Positions 1 to 5,746 of a stretch of DNA of 5,746 bases are shown in pieces (positions within the stretch are counted from its first letter, which is position 1; each line of letters starts with the position of its first letter). The DNA lies in NCBI GenBank assembly GCA_022567015.1, contig JADFHR010000201.1, positions 1 through 5,746 on the forward strand. The letters are read 5' to 3'. The position numbers and the translations under genes are program-made. Under the pieces are notes generated by a model. It was given only the letters and a program-made list of their open reading frames with translations, was not told the DNA's origin and searched no databases. Source of the stretch: Pseudomonadota bacterium. Lineage in GTDB: Bacteria > Pseudomonadota > Alphaproteobacteria > Rhodospirillales > 2-02-FULL-58-16.

Positions 1-1
1 C

Positions 2-1051
2 CTGCTCCACAGCCCCGATCTTGATATCGCGGACCTGGAATCGCAGTTGCAACATTTCGCCCGCGACGCCGATCCCGCCGGCAAGGGGGTCCGGGTGGAA
101 ACGGCGACCGTGGAAGTGGATACGGAAGAGGTCCGCGGCGGCGACCTGGCCAACGGCCTGATCTACGCCATCAACCGTTTTCGCACCGCCAAGGGCAAGG
201 ACTTTACGATCAAGAGCCTGTCCAACAACATTTCCGCCCTGGTGTCCGCGGCGGCGAGGTCCGTCACCGCCTTCAAACGGGTCGTCGCCGACGCCGATTT
301 CGACGTCGCGTTCCAGCCGATCATCGACGTGGCGACCGGAGACATCCACCATTACGAGGCCCTGGTCCGCTTCCGCACCCAAGACCGCAGCCAGTCGTCC
401 TATGAATACATCACGTTTGCCGAGGAAACCGGGCTCATTCAGGATTTCGACCTGGCCATGGTGCAAAAGGTCTTGACCTGGCTGTCCAAGGCGCCACGCA
501 ACAAGGGATACATCGTGGCGGTCAATGTGTCCGGACGCTCGGTGGCGTCGTTGGCGTACGTGGCCTCGCTCCACAACCTGTTGAAGGACAACGCCTGGGC
601 CCGCGGCCGCCTGATGTTCGAGATCACGGAATCGGCGCGCATGGAAGACCTTGCCGTCGCCAACCGCTTTATCCAGGGCCTGCGCGGAGAAGGATACACG
701 GTCTGCCTGGACGACCTCGGGGCGGGCGCCGCCAATTTCGAGTACCTGAGCGCCCTGGAGGTGGACGTGGTCAAGCTGGACGGCTCCGCCGTGCACAGCG
801 CCCAGAAGACACGCCGGGGCAAGGCCTTTCTTATCTCGCTCACCAACCTCTGCCATGACCTGGACGTCATCACGGTGGCCGAAATGGTGGGCGACCAGAA
901 GAGCCTGGAGTTCGTCAGGGACTGCGGCATCCAGTATGCCCAGGGCTATCTCTTCGGCAGGCCTTCGACGGATATCCGGACATTCGAGAAGACGGTGCCG
1001 GCGGACCTGTTCCCGGCCGCCAGGCAAAGCACGCGTCCAATCCGGGGCTAG
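2..1051 (+). CDS. EAL-domain cyclic-di-GMP phosphodiesterase (5' end truncated by window)
   Basis: Probably hydrolyses cyclic di-GMP to linear pGpG in the cytosol. The reading frame is open from base 2 to the TAG at 1049-1051. The only early start-like codon is a TTG at 47 with no ribosome binding site, so the gene almost certainly begins upstream. The EAL domain runs from about base 305 to 970. The expected catalytic residues are visible: E of EAL with R four residues on (codon 356), N of NVSG (524), E of FEITE (629), the DD pair of LDDLGAGAAN (710-715), K of VVKLDG (773), E of VAEM (881) and Q of AQGYLFGRP (941). Spacings between the DD, K, last E and Q (21, 36 and 20 residues) match active EAL enzymes. 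The AEGVE motif reads AEMVG, and DDFG reads DDLG. About 100 residues upstream are not a domain I can name. No membrane segment is visible. The next gene is a diguanylate cyclase, the opposing activity. Activity is likely but not certain. Confidence 0.9.
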   Translation: MLHSPDLDIADLESQLQHFARDADPAGKGVRVETATVEVDTEEVRGGDLANGLIYAINRFRTAKGKDFTIKSLSNNISALVSAAARSVTAFKRVVADADFDVAFQPIIDVATGDIHHYEALVRFRTQDRSQSSYEYITFAEETGLIQDFDLAMVQKVLTWLSKAPRNKGYIVAVNVSGRSVASLAYVASLHNLLKDNAWARGRLMFEITESARMEDLAVANRFIQGLRGEGYTVCLDDLGAGAANFEYLSALEVDVVKLDGSAVHSAQKTRRGKAFLISLTNLCHDLDVITVAEMVGDQKSLEFVRDCGIQYAQGYLFGRPSTDIRTFEKTVPADLFPAARQSTRPIRG

Positions 1052-1160
1052 TGGCCTGGCCCCGTTACGGGTACACTACGCCCCGCGGGAACGGGGAACG
1101 GTTTCCCTTTCCAGCGGATTCCGCGAGATGCCGAAAGACACCGGGAAAGCCCGGAAAGCC
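1052..1160 (+). other. Intergenic gap between EAL and GGDEF genes
   Basis: This 109-base gap holds no gene I can support. It has two short GC-rich inverted repeats: CCCG/CGGG around 1061-1071 and CCCCG/CGGGG at 1081-1096. Neither is followed by a T-run, so neither looks like an intrinsic terminator. TACACT at 1072-1077 resembles a -10 box only weakly and has no matching -35. Nothing here clearly separates the two genes into different transcripts. If the cyclase starts at the alternative ATG at 1128, the gap shrinks to 76 bases. Confidence 0.5.
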
Positions 1161-2900
1161 ATGTCGAAGGATAGCTCCACCAACGCTTCCGGCAGCGGCG
1201 AACCGGCCGCTTCGCAAACGGCCCCCGCCCGAGGGGACGAAAGCGGCCGAGGCCTGCCGGCCGACTATCCCGGCCCCGCCCTGCTCGTCCGCGCCGACGG
1301 CTCGGTGATCGCCGCCAATGTCAAGGGCGCCGGCCTGGAGAGCCTGTTGCGCGGCGGCACGGCGCCGGAGATCATCGCCCTGATCGACGAGGCGACGGCC
1401 CGGTCCAACGTCGTCGCCGGCACCGTTTCGCTCTCCGTAGCCAAAGGGAACGTCCTGATGGAAATCACCGTGGTGCCCAGGGAGGGGGACGGCAACCTCT
1501 TGCTCCTCGCCCGTGACCTGACCATGGAACGCAACCTGCGCTTGGCCCTGGTCGAATCGCGCCAGCGCTACAAGGACCTGGTCGAGGTTTCCAGCGACTT
1601 CGCCTGGGAAGTGGGGCCGGAAGGCACTTTCGTCTTCGTCTCGCTGCGCGGCGCCCTGGGGTTTCGCGCCGAGGATCTGGTAAAGCACCGGCCCGAGGAG
1701 TTCGTCCTCGACGCCGACGACTACGCGCCCCTGCCCTTTCTCAGCGACCATGCGCTGGAGAACGTGGAGATGTGGATGCGCCGGGCCGACGGTTCGACGG
1801 CCTGCGTGACCGCCTCCTCGGTGCCGCTCAAAACCGAGGACGGCGCGTGGCAGGGCACCCGGGGCATCTGCCGGGACGTCACCGAAGAGCGCGCGCGGGA
1901 AACGGCGCTCACCCGGGCCCGCCACCGCGAGCAGCTTCTCAACTACATCGTCAACACCATCCGCGACGAGGTGGAGCCCAAAAACATGCTCGCCGCGGCC
2001 GCCACCGCCACCGCCCGGGCCCTGGGGGCGGCGGGGTGCCGCATCTATCGGCAACGCGAGCCGGGCACCTTCGCCATGGCGGCGGAGTTCGGCGAGGCCG
2101 AGGGGATCGGAGGGTTGGACGACCTGCTGGCGCGCATGGCGGGCGACAGCGGGGTGGTGGAGGCGGAGTCCGGAACGTGGCAGGTCCTGGCCACGGCCAC
2201 CCGCTACCGCCAGACCATCAACGGCGCCATCTGCATGTGGAAAGCGGCGGGGCCGGACGGCTGGGACGACGACAACCGCATTCTCATCGGCGAAGTGGCC
2301 AGCCAGCTTGGTATCGCCAACGAGCAGATCGCCAACCATGAACACATCGTCAAGCTGTCGCGCACCGACGACATGACGGCGCTGCTCAACCGCCGGGCCT
2401 TTTTCGAAGAGGAACTGCCCCGGCGGCTGAAACGGCTGGACCACAGCGGACAGACCGCTTCGCTCTTTTACGTGGACATGGACAACTTCAAGCGGGTCAA
2501 CGACGTGCACGGTCACCAGCGCGGCGACGAGGCGATCCTGTTCCTGCGCGACCTGCTGATGAAGCACTCGCGGCCCGGCGACGTGGTCGCCCGTCTGGGC
2601 GGCGACGAGTTCGCCATGTGGCTGGACGGAATCACCACCCAGGTGGCGACGAAACGCGCCGAGACCCTGATCGCCGCCAGCACAGGCCTGCGCCGGTTCT
2701 CGGGCGACGACGACCATCCCCTGGGGCTGTCCGTTGGCGTGGCCATGTACAATCCCGGCCAGGGCGAAGGTCTGGAGGAACTCCTTGCCCGCGCCGACGC
2801 GGCGATGTATGCCGTAAAGCACGCTGGCAAGGGGGGCTTCCGGGTGGCGCCGCCCACCGGTGCGCCCGGCGATGAGCCGCGCAAGGAGAGCCGTTCGTGA
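1161..2900 (+). CDS. PAS-PAS-GAF-GGDEF diguanylate cyclase
   Basis: Predicted to condense two GTP into cyclic di-GMP under control of N-terminal sensor domains. It is 579 residues from ATG 1161. In order: a low-complexity Ser/Ala/Gly-rich tail (1-35); a degenerate PAS (about 36-122); a PAS with a typical C-terminal GICRDVTEER motif (about 137-245); a GAF-like domain (about 257-392); and a GGDEF domain (about 395-560). The GGDEF domain is complete: TDDMTALLNR (402-411), metal-binding D439 in VDMDNFK, N447-D448, and GGDEF at 480-484. An RPGD inhibitory site (471-474) lies exactly five residues before GGDEF, so product feedback is expected. There is no transmembrane segment, so it is probably cytosolic. 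ATG 1161 has weak GGGAAAG/GGAAAG motifs upstream; ATG 1128 is in frame and adds 11 residues. The frame stays open further upstream, but that part overlaps the EAL gene and reads as non-protein-like. The ligand of the sensors cannot be told from sequence. Confidence 0.93.
   Translation: MSKDSSTNASGSGEPAASQTAPARGDESGRGLPADYPGPALLVRADGSVIAANVKGAGLESLLRGGTAPEIIALIDEATARSNVVAGTVSLSVAKGNVLMEITVVPREGDGNLLLLARDLTMERNLRLALVESRQRYKDLVEVSSDFAWEVGPEGTFVFVSLRGALGFRAEDLVKHRPEEFVLDADDYAPLPFLSDHALENVEMWMRRADGSTACVTASSVPLKTEDGAWQGTRGICRDVTEERARETALTRARHREQLLNYIVNTIRDEVEPKNMLAAAATATARALGAAGCRIYRQREPGTFAMAAEFGEAEGIGGLDDLLARMAGDSGVVEAESGTWQVLATATRYRQTINGAICMWKAAGPDGWDDDNRILIGEVASQLGIANEQIANHEHIVKLSRTDDMTALLNRRAFFEEELPRRLKRLDHSGQTASLFYVDMDNFKRVNDVHGHQRGDEAILFLRDLLMKHSRPGDVVARLGGDEFAMWLDGITTQVATKRAETLIAASTGLRRFSGDDDHPLGLSVGVAMYNPGQGEGLEELLARADAAMYAVKHAGKGGFRVAPPTGAPGDEPRKESRS
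2883..2890 (+). promoter_or_regulatory. Ribosome binding site for first DUF2336 gene
   Basis: AAGGAG at 2883-2888 (AAGGAGAG to 2890) lies 8 bases before the GTG at 2897 and inside the end of the cyclase gene. With the GTGA overlap at 2897-2900 it fixes the start and suggests translational coupling to the cyclase. Confidence 0.8.
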
Positions 2901-4201
2901 GTGGGCTGGAGACCAAGGTTCTAAATCCGGGCACCGTCGCCGACCCCCTCACCTATGAAGAGGCCAAACGCCTCGCCCGTCACCAAGACCCCAAGGTGCG
3001 CCGGGCCCTGGCCGCGCGCAAGGACCTTGGGCCCGAGATCCTCTATTTCCTTTCCGAAGACCCGTCGGTCCAGGTGCGTCAGGCGGCGGCCGCCAACACC
3101 ACCACGCCTGGCAAGGCCAACCTGAAACTGGCAGGCGACGCCGATGAGGCCGTGCGCACGGACCTGGCCGAGAAGGTCGCCAAGGTGGTGCCCAAGCTCG
3201 ATGCCGACGCGCGCGACACCCTCCGCGACACGACCCACGAGGCGCTGGAGATCCTGGCCCGCGACCAGATCACGCGGGTGCGCCAGATTCTGTCCGAGAC
3301 CCTGAAGGACGTGGCCGACGCGCCACCCGATGTCATCAAGACGTTGGCCCTGGACACCGAGCTCGCGGTCGCCGGTCCGGTGCTCGAGTTCTCGCCGGTG
3401 CTGACGGACGAGGACCTGCTGGAGCTCATTGGAAGCGGTCCCGCGCAAGGGGGCCTGGCCGCCATCTCGCGGCGTGCCCAGGTCCACGAGAGCGTCACCG
3501 AAGCGGTCGCCGCCACCGACGACGTTGAAGCCATCGCCAACCTTCTTGCCAACCCCAGCGCCCAGATCCGCGAGGAAACCCTGGACAACCTGATTGACCG
3601 CGCGCCCGGAATCGAGCTCTGGCACACCCCCCTGGTGACGCGTCCCAAACTGCCGGCGGCGGCGGCCACGCGGCTTGCCCACTTCGTCGCCGACAACCTG
3701 CTGGGTGTCCTCCAGGAGCGGGCGGATCTGGACGCCGAGACCCTGGAGTCGGTGAAGATGGTGGTCCGCCAACGCATCGGCGAGGACATGCCCAAGGCCG
3801 AAGCCGGTGGCGGCGAGGGCGGCGGCACCGATTCCCCGAACGCCGAATCGCCCATCGTCATCGCCAATCGGCTCCACGAAGCGGGCAAACTGGGGGAAAA
3901 GATCATCGCCCATGCGCTCAACGTCAACGACCACGCTTTCGTCCTGACCGCGTTGATGGTGCGGGCCGGACTGCCGGAAGACTTGGTCCACAAGGTCCTC
4001 TCGGCACGGAACGCCAAGGGCATCGTGGCCGTGGCCTGGAAGGGCGGCCTGTCGATGAAACTGGCGGCGGCGATTCAGCAACGAATGGCCCACATCCCGC
4101 CGGCGGAGGTGCTCGGTCCGGTGAAGGGGGCGAACTACCCGCTCAGCGAAGACGAGATGCGCTGGCAACTGGAATTCTTCGGCGATCAGCGCAGCCGGTG
4201 A
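2897..4201 (+). CDS. DUF2336 family HEAT-like repeat protein, copy 1
   Basis: The biochemical function is unknown. The 434-residue protein matches DUF2336 in its overall pattern: an all-helical protein with recurring D..VR helix motifs such as DPKVR (31-35), DPSVQVR (55-61), DADEAVR (81-87), DQITRVR (123-129) and NPSAQIR (219-225). These resemble HEAT/ARM repeats, which usually serve protein-protein binding. A Gly/Ser-rich linker (about 298-318) separates the N-terminal domain from a conserved C-terminal helical part ending in ANYPLSEDEMRWQLEF. There is no signal peptide, membrane segment or recognisable catalytic motif. The GTG start overlaps the cyclase stop by 4 bases and follows AAGGAG, so it is probably translated together with the cyclase. 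It is followed by a paralogue with roughly 55% identity by eye. A role as partner or effector in cyclic-di-GMP signalling is inferred from position only. Family assignment is from memory of conserved blocks, not a profile search. Confidence 0.85.
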   Translation: MSGLETKVLNPGTVADPLTYEEAKRLARHQDPKVRRALAARKDLGPEILYFLSEDPSVQVRQAAAANTTTPGKANLKLAGDADEAVRTDLAEKVAKVVPKLDADARDTLRDTTHEALEILARDQITRVRQILSETLKDVADAPPDVIKTLALDTELAVAGPVLEFSPVLTDEDLLELIGSGPAQGGLAAISRRAQVHESVTEAVAATDDVEAIANLLANPSAQIREETLDNLIDRAPGIELWHTPLVTRPKLPAAAATRLAHFVADNLLGVLQERADLDAETLESVKMVVRQRIGEDMPKAEAGGGEGGGTDSPNAESPIVIANRLHEAGKLGEKIIAHALNVNDHAFVLTALMVRAGLPEDLVHKVLSARNAKGIVAVAWKGGLSMKLAAAIQQRMAHIPPAEVLGPVKGANYPLSEDEMRWQLEFFGDQRSR

Positions 4202-4240
4202 GTCCCGGCTACCCGGCGCCGCCGGGGCGCGCAGCAACAT

Positions 4241-4247
4241 GGGAAGG
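4241..4247 (+). promoter_or_regulatory. Ribosome binding site for second DUF2336 gene
   Basis: GGGAAGG lies 7 bases before the GTG at 4255. The alternative GTG at 4198 has no comparable motif upstream, so this site favours the 4255 start. Confidence 0.6.
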
Positions 4248-4254
4248 CCGGCCG

Positions 4255-5556
4255 GTGATCGGTATTCTGAGGCGCCTGATTAAGGGCCTGTCCGGAAACA
4301 GACCCATCGATTACCACCAGACCAAGGCGCTGGCGCGGCATGCCGACGCCAAGGTGCGCCTGGACCTGGCGGCCCATGCCGACGTCAAGCCGGAGATCCT
4401 CTACTTCCTGGCCGACGACTCCTCGCCCGACGTGCGCCGGGCGGTCGCCACCAACACCGCCACGCCGCGCCCGGCCGACCTGCTGCTGGCGCGCGACGCC
4501 GATGCCCATGTTCGCGCCGGACTGGCCGAGAAAATCGCCAGGCTGGCTCCCGGCCTGACCGCGGACGAACAGGACAAGGTGCGGTGCATGACGTACGAGG
4601 CGCTGGACATCCTGGCCCGCGACCAGGTCCCCCGGGTGCGCCAGATTCTGTCCGAGACCCTGAAGGACGTGGCCGACGCGCCGCCCGAGGTCATCCACCG
4701 GCTGGCGCGCGATGCGGAGCTGATCGTCTGCGGCCCGGTGCTGGAGTTTTCGCCGGTTCTGACCGACGACGACCTGCTGGAGATCATCGCCAGCGCCCCT
4801 GTCCGGGGGGCGCTGGGCGCCATTTCCCGGCGCGCCGGCGTCGGGGAAACCGTGGCCGACGCCATCGTCGCCAGCGACGACCTCGAGGCCGTCGCCCAGC
4901 TGCTGGCCAACCCCAGCGCCCAGATCCGCGAGGAAACCCTGGACAGAATCGTCGACCGGGCCGTGGACATGGAGCCCTGGCACGCGCCCCTGGTCCGGCG
5001 CCCCGTCCTGCCGCCGGGGGTTGCCCGGCGGTTGGCCCGCTTCGTCGCCGACCACCTGCTTGAAACCCTGGCCGGGCGCGAGGACCTGGACCCGACATCC
5101 GTGGAAGCGGTCCGGGCCGAGGTTCGCCGGCGCCTGGACGAAGGCTATTCCGCGGCCGCGGCGAAGGGGCAAGAGACACCAGGGACGAACACCAAAACCG
5201 CGCCTGCGGCCGACTCCCTGGAAATGGTCCAGGACCTGCACCAGTCTGGAAAACTGGATGAGGCGACCGTCGCCGATGCGCTCCACTCGGGCGACCAAGG
5301 GTTCGTCATCGCCGCCCTGGCGGTGCGCGGCGGGGTGGCCACGGACCTGGTGGAGAAGGTCGTGCAAATCCAGAGCATCAAGGGAATCGTCGCCCTGGCC
5401 TGGAAGGCCGGCCTGTCCATGGACCTGGCCGAGCAGTTGCAGCAAAGGCTGGCCGGCATCGCGCCGGGTCAGGTGCTCAAGGCCACCGGGGGGGCCAACT
5501 ACCCGCTCACCGAGGACGAGATGAAGTGGCAGCTGGAATTCCTGGACGACCTTTAG
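4255..5556 (+). CDS. DUF2336 family HEAT-like repeat protein, copy 2
   Basis: The function is unknown. This 433-residue tandem paralogue of the preceding gene has the same architecture: an N-terminal domain with D..VR-type helices, a variable linker (about 298-318), and a C-terminal helical part ending ANYPLTEDEMKWQLEF. The GTG at 4255 is chosen because it is exactly 1358 bases from the copy 1 GTG, the same offset that aligns the two proteins without gaps through at least residue 230, and because GGGAAGG precedes it. A longer form from GTG 4198 would overlap the copy 1 stop by 4 bases (GTGA) and add 19 Pro/Gly/Arg-rich residues lacking a counterpart in copy 1. The first 12 residues (MIGILRRLIKGL) form a basic amphipathic helix absent from copy 1, possibly a membrane anchor. 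C-terminal identity to copy 1 is lower than in the middle. The TAG stop is followed within 2 bases by the 3' repeat region. Confidence 0.85.
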   Translation: MIGILRRLIKGLSGNRPIDYHQTKALARHADAKVRLDLAAHADVKPEILYFLADDSSPDVRRAVATNTATPRPADLLLARDADAHVRAGLAEKIARLAPGLTADEQDKVRCMTYEALDILARDQVPRVRQILSETLKDVADAPPEVIHRLARDAELIVCGPVLEFSPVLTDDDLLEIIASAPVRGALGAISRRAGVGETVADAIVASDDLEAVAQLLANPSAQIREETLDRIVDRAVDMEPWHAPLVRRPVLPPGVARRLARFVADHLLETLAGREDLDPTSVEAVRAEVRRRLDEGYSAAAAKGQETPGTNTKTAPAADSLEMVQDLHQSGKLDEATVADALHSGDQGFVIAALAVRGGVATDLVEKVVQIQSIKGIVALAWKAGLSMDLAEQLQQRLAGIAPGQVLKATGGANYPLTEDEMKWQLEFLDDL

Positions 5557-5558
5557 TA

Positions 5559-5615
5559 CTTATACCAAGGGGCGCTGATCATGGCCCGACGAGACGGCTT
5601 ACCAAGGTTTTCGGC
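5559..5615 (+). repeat. Direct repeat unit 1 (58-base period)
   Basis: This is the first of two adjacent 57-base copies that match at 49 of 57 positions by hand alignment. The unit contains TACCAAGG at 5563 and again at 5600, a TGATCA palindrome at 5576-5581, and CGGCTTACCAAGG near its end. It begins 2 bases after the stop codon of the second DUF2336 gene. No ORF is supported here. Confidence 0.85.
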
Positions 5616-5616
5616 C

Positions 5617-5673
5617 CTAATACCAAGGGTCACTGATCATGACCCATAGAGACGGCTTACCAAGGCTTTCGGC
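5617..5673 (+). repeat. Direct repeat unit 2 (58-base period)
   Basis: The second copy lies one base after the first. TACCAAGG is at 5621 and 5658, again 37 bases apart, and TGATCA is at 5634-5639. In this copy the centre forms an inverted repeat: GGGTCA (5627-5632) and TGACCC (5640-5645) flank the TGATCA. Unit 1 keeps only part of that pairing. Its last 21 bases include the left arm of the large inverted repeat. Confidence 0.85.
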
Positions 5674-5746
5674 TAGGAGCGTGCGCTGTGGCGATGCGGG
5701 GCATCGCGAAGCGTGCGTGACGCCGTCCGAAAGCCTTGGTAAGCCG
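5653..5746. repeat. Perfect 20-base inverted repeat with 54-base spacer
   Basis: CGGCTTACCAAGGCTTTCGG at 5653-5672 is the exact reverse complement of 5727-5746, the last 20 bases of the window, so the right arm may continue beyond the edge. The arm in direct repeat unit 1 (5595-5614) differs at one base, which would still allow a G-U pair in RNA, so either left arm could pair with the right arm. No T-run is visible after the stem. It could be a REP/MITE-like intergenic element or a strong transcript-end hairpin; the sequence alone does not decide. Confidence 0.85.
5691..5707. repeat. Small perfect hairpin inside the inverted-repeat spacer
   Basis: GCGATGC (5691-5697) and GCATCGC (5701-5707) form a perfect 7-base-pair stem around a GGG loop. 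The stem sits near the middle of the 54-base spacer and is flanked by two direct copies of GCGTGCG at 5679-5685 and 5711-5717. Together with the 20-base arms it would make a long, nested stem structure. Confidence 0.7.

Noticed and set aside
47..49. TTG at 47 as the true start of the EAL gene
   Set aside because: The frame is open to the left edge and no ribosome binding site precedes the TTG, so the gene more likely starts outside the window.
1061..1096. Intrinsic terminator or promoter between the EAL and cyclase genes
   Set aside because: The stems are only 4-5 base pairs with no T-run, and the TACACT box lacks a plausible -35 at the right distance.
855..1127. Upstream extension of the cyclase reading frame into the EAL gene
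   Set aside because: The extra residues are Arg/Ser/Trp-rich and overlap the end of the EAL domain in another frame. The protein-like sequence begins after the ATGs at 1128/1161.
1065..2822. Long minus-strand open frame (585 codons) opposite the cyclase gene, and similar ones opposite the DUF2336 genes (2921-4240, 4186-5445)
   Set aside because: In GC-rich genes with G/C-biased third positions the complementary frame rarely hits stops. The translations are Gly/Val/Arg/His-rich with no domain motifs, whereas the plus-strand frames carry clear GGDEF or DUF2336 motifs.
4198..4254. GTG at 4198 (GTGA overlap with the copy 1 stop) as start of DUF2336 copy 2
   Set aside because: There is no ribosome binding motif, and the 19 extra residues have no counterpart in copy 1. 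GTG 4255 aligns exactly with the copy 1 start and has GGGAAGG upstream. Kept as a possible alternative.
5559..5746. CRISPR array
   Set aside because: Only two adjacent units with no unique spacer between them, imperfect identity, an inverted third arm, and no cas genes.

Overview
The window is high-GC DNA with strong G/C preference at third codon positions. Its content is typical of an alphaproteobacterium, most likely of the Rhodospirillales (Magnetospirillum/Azospirillum-like). The main reason is the family mix: cyclic-di-GMP enzymes next to DUF2336 proteins, a family found mostly in Alphaproteobacteria. The lineage is inferred from family content and base composition, not from a database match.

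Layout, all on the plus strand. (1) Bases 2-1051: 3' part of an EAL-domain gene (cyclic-di-GMP phosphodiesterase), cut by the left edge. (2) Bases 1052-1160: a short gap with no convincing promoter or terminator. (3) Bases 1161-2900: a soluble PAS-PAS-GAF-GGDEF diguanylate cyclase with intact active and inhibitory sites. (4) Bases 2897-4201: first DUF2336 protein, overlapping the cyclase stop by 4 bases and preceded by a strong ribosome binding site. (5) Bases 4255-5556: second DUF2336 protein, a tandem paralogue of the first. The two align without gaps from their proposed GTG starts through at least residue 230. (6) Bases 5557-5746: non-coding and repeat-rich. It holds two 57-base direct repeats at a 58-base period. 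The second repeat contains the left arm of a perfect 20-base inverted repeat whose right arm ends exactly at the window edge.

Working model (inference): the genes form one transcription unit. It encodes a cyclic-di-GMP degrading enzyme, a sensor-controlled synthesising enzyme, and two alpha-helical HEAT-like repeat proteins of unknown function that could be partners or effectors of that signalling module. The 3' repeat region may shape the end of the transcript, or may simply be a dispersed intergenic repeat that landed there. The least explained parts are the two DUF2336 paralogues, with their patches of unusually high nucleotide identity and divergent N-termini, and the terminal repeat structure.
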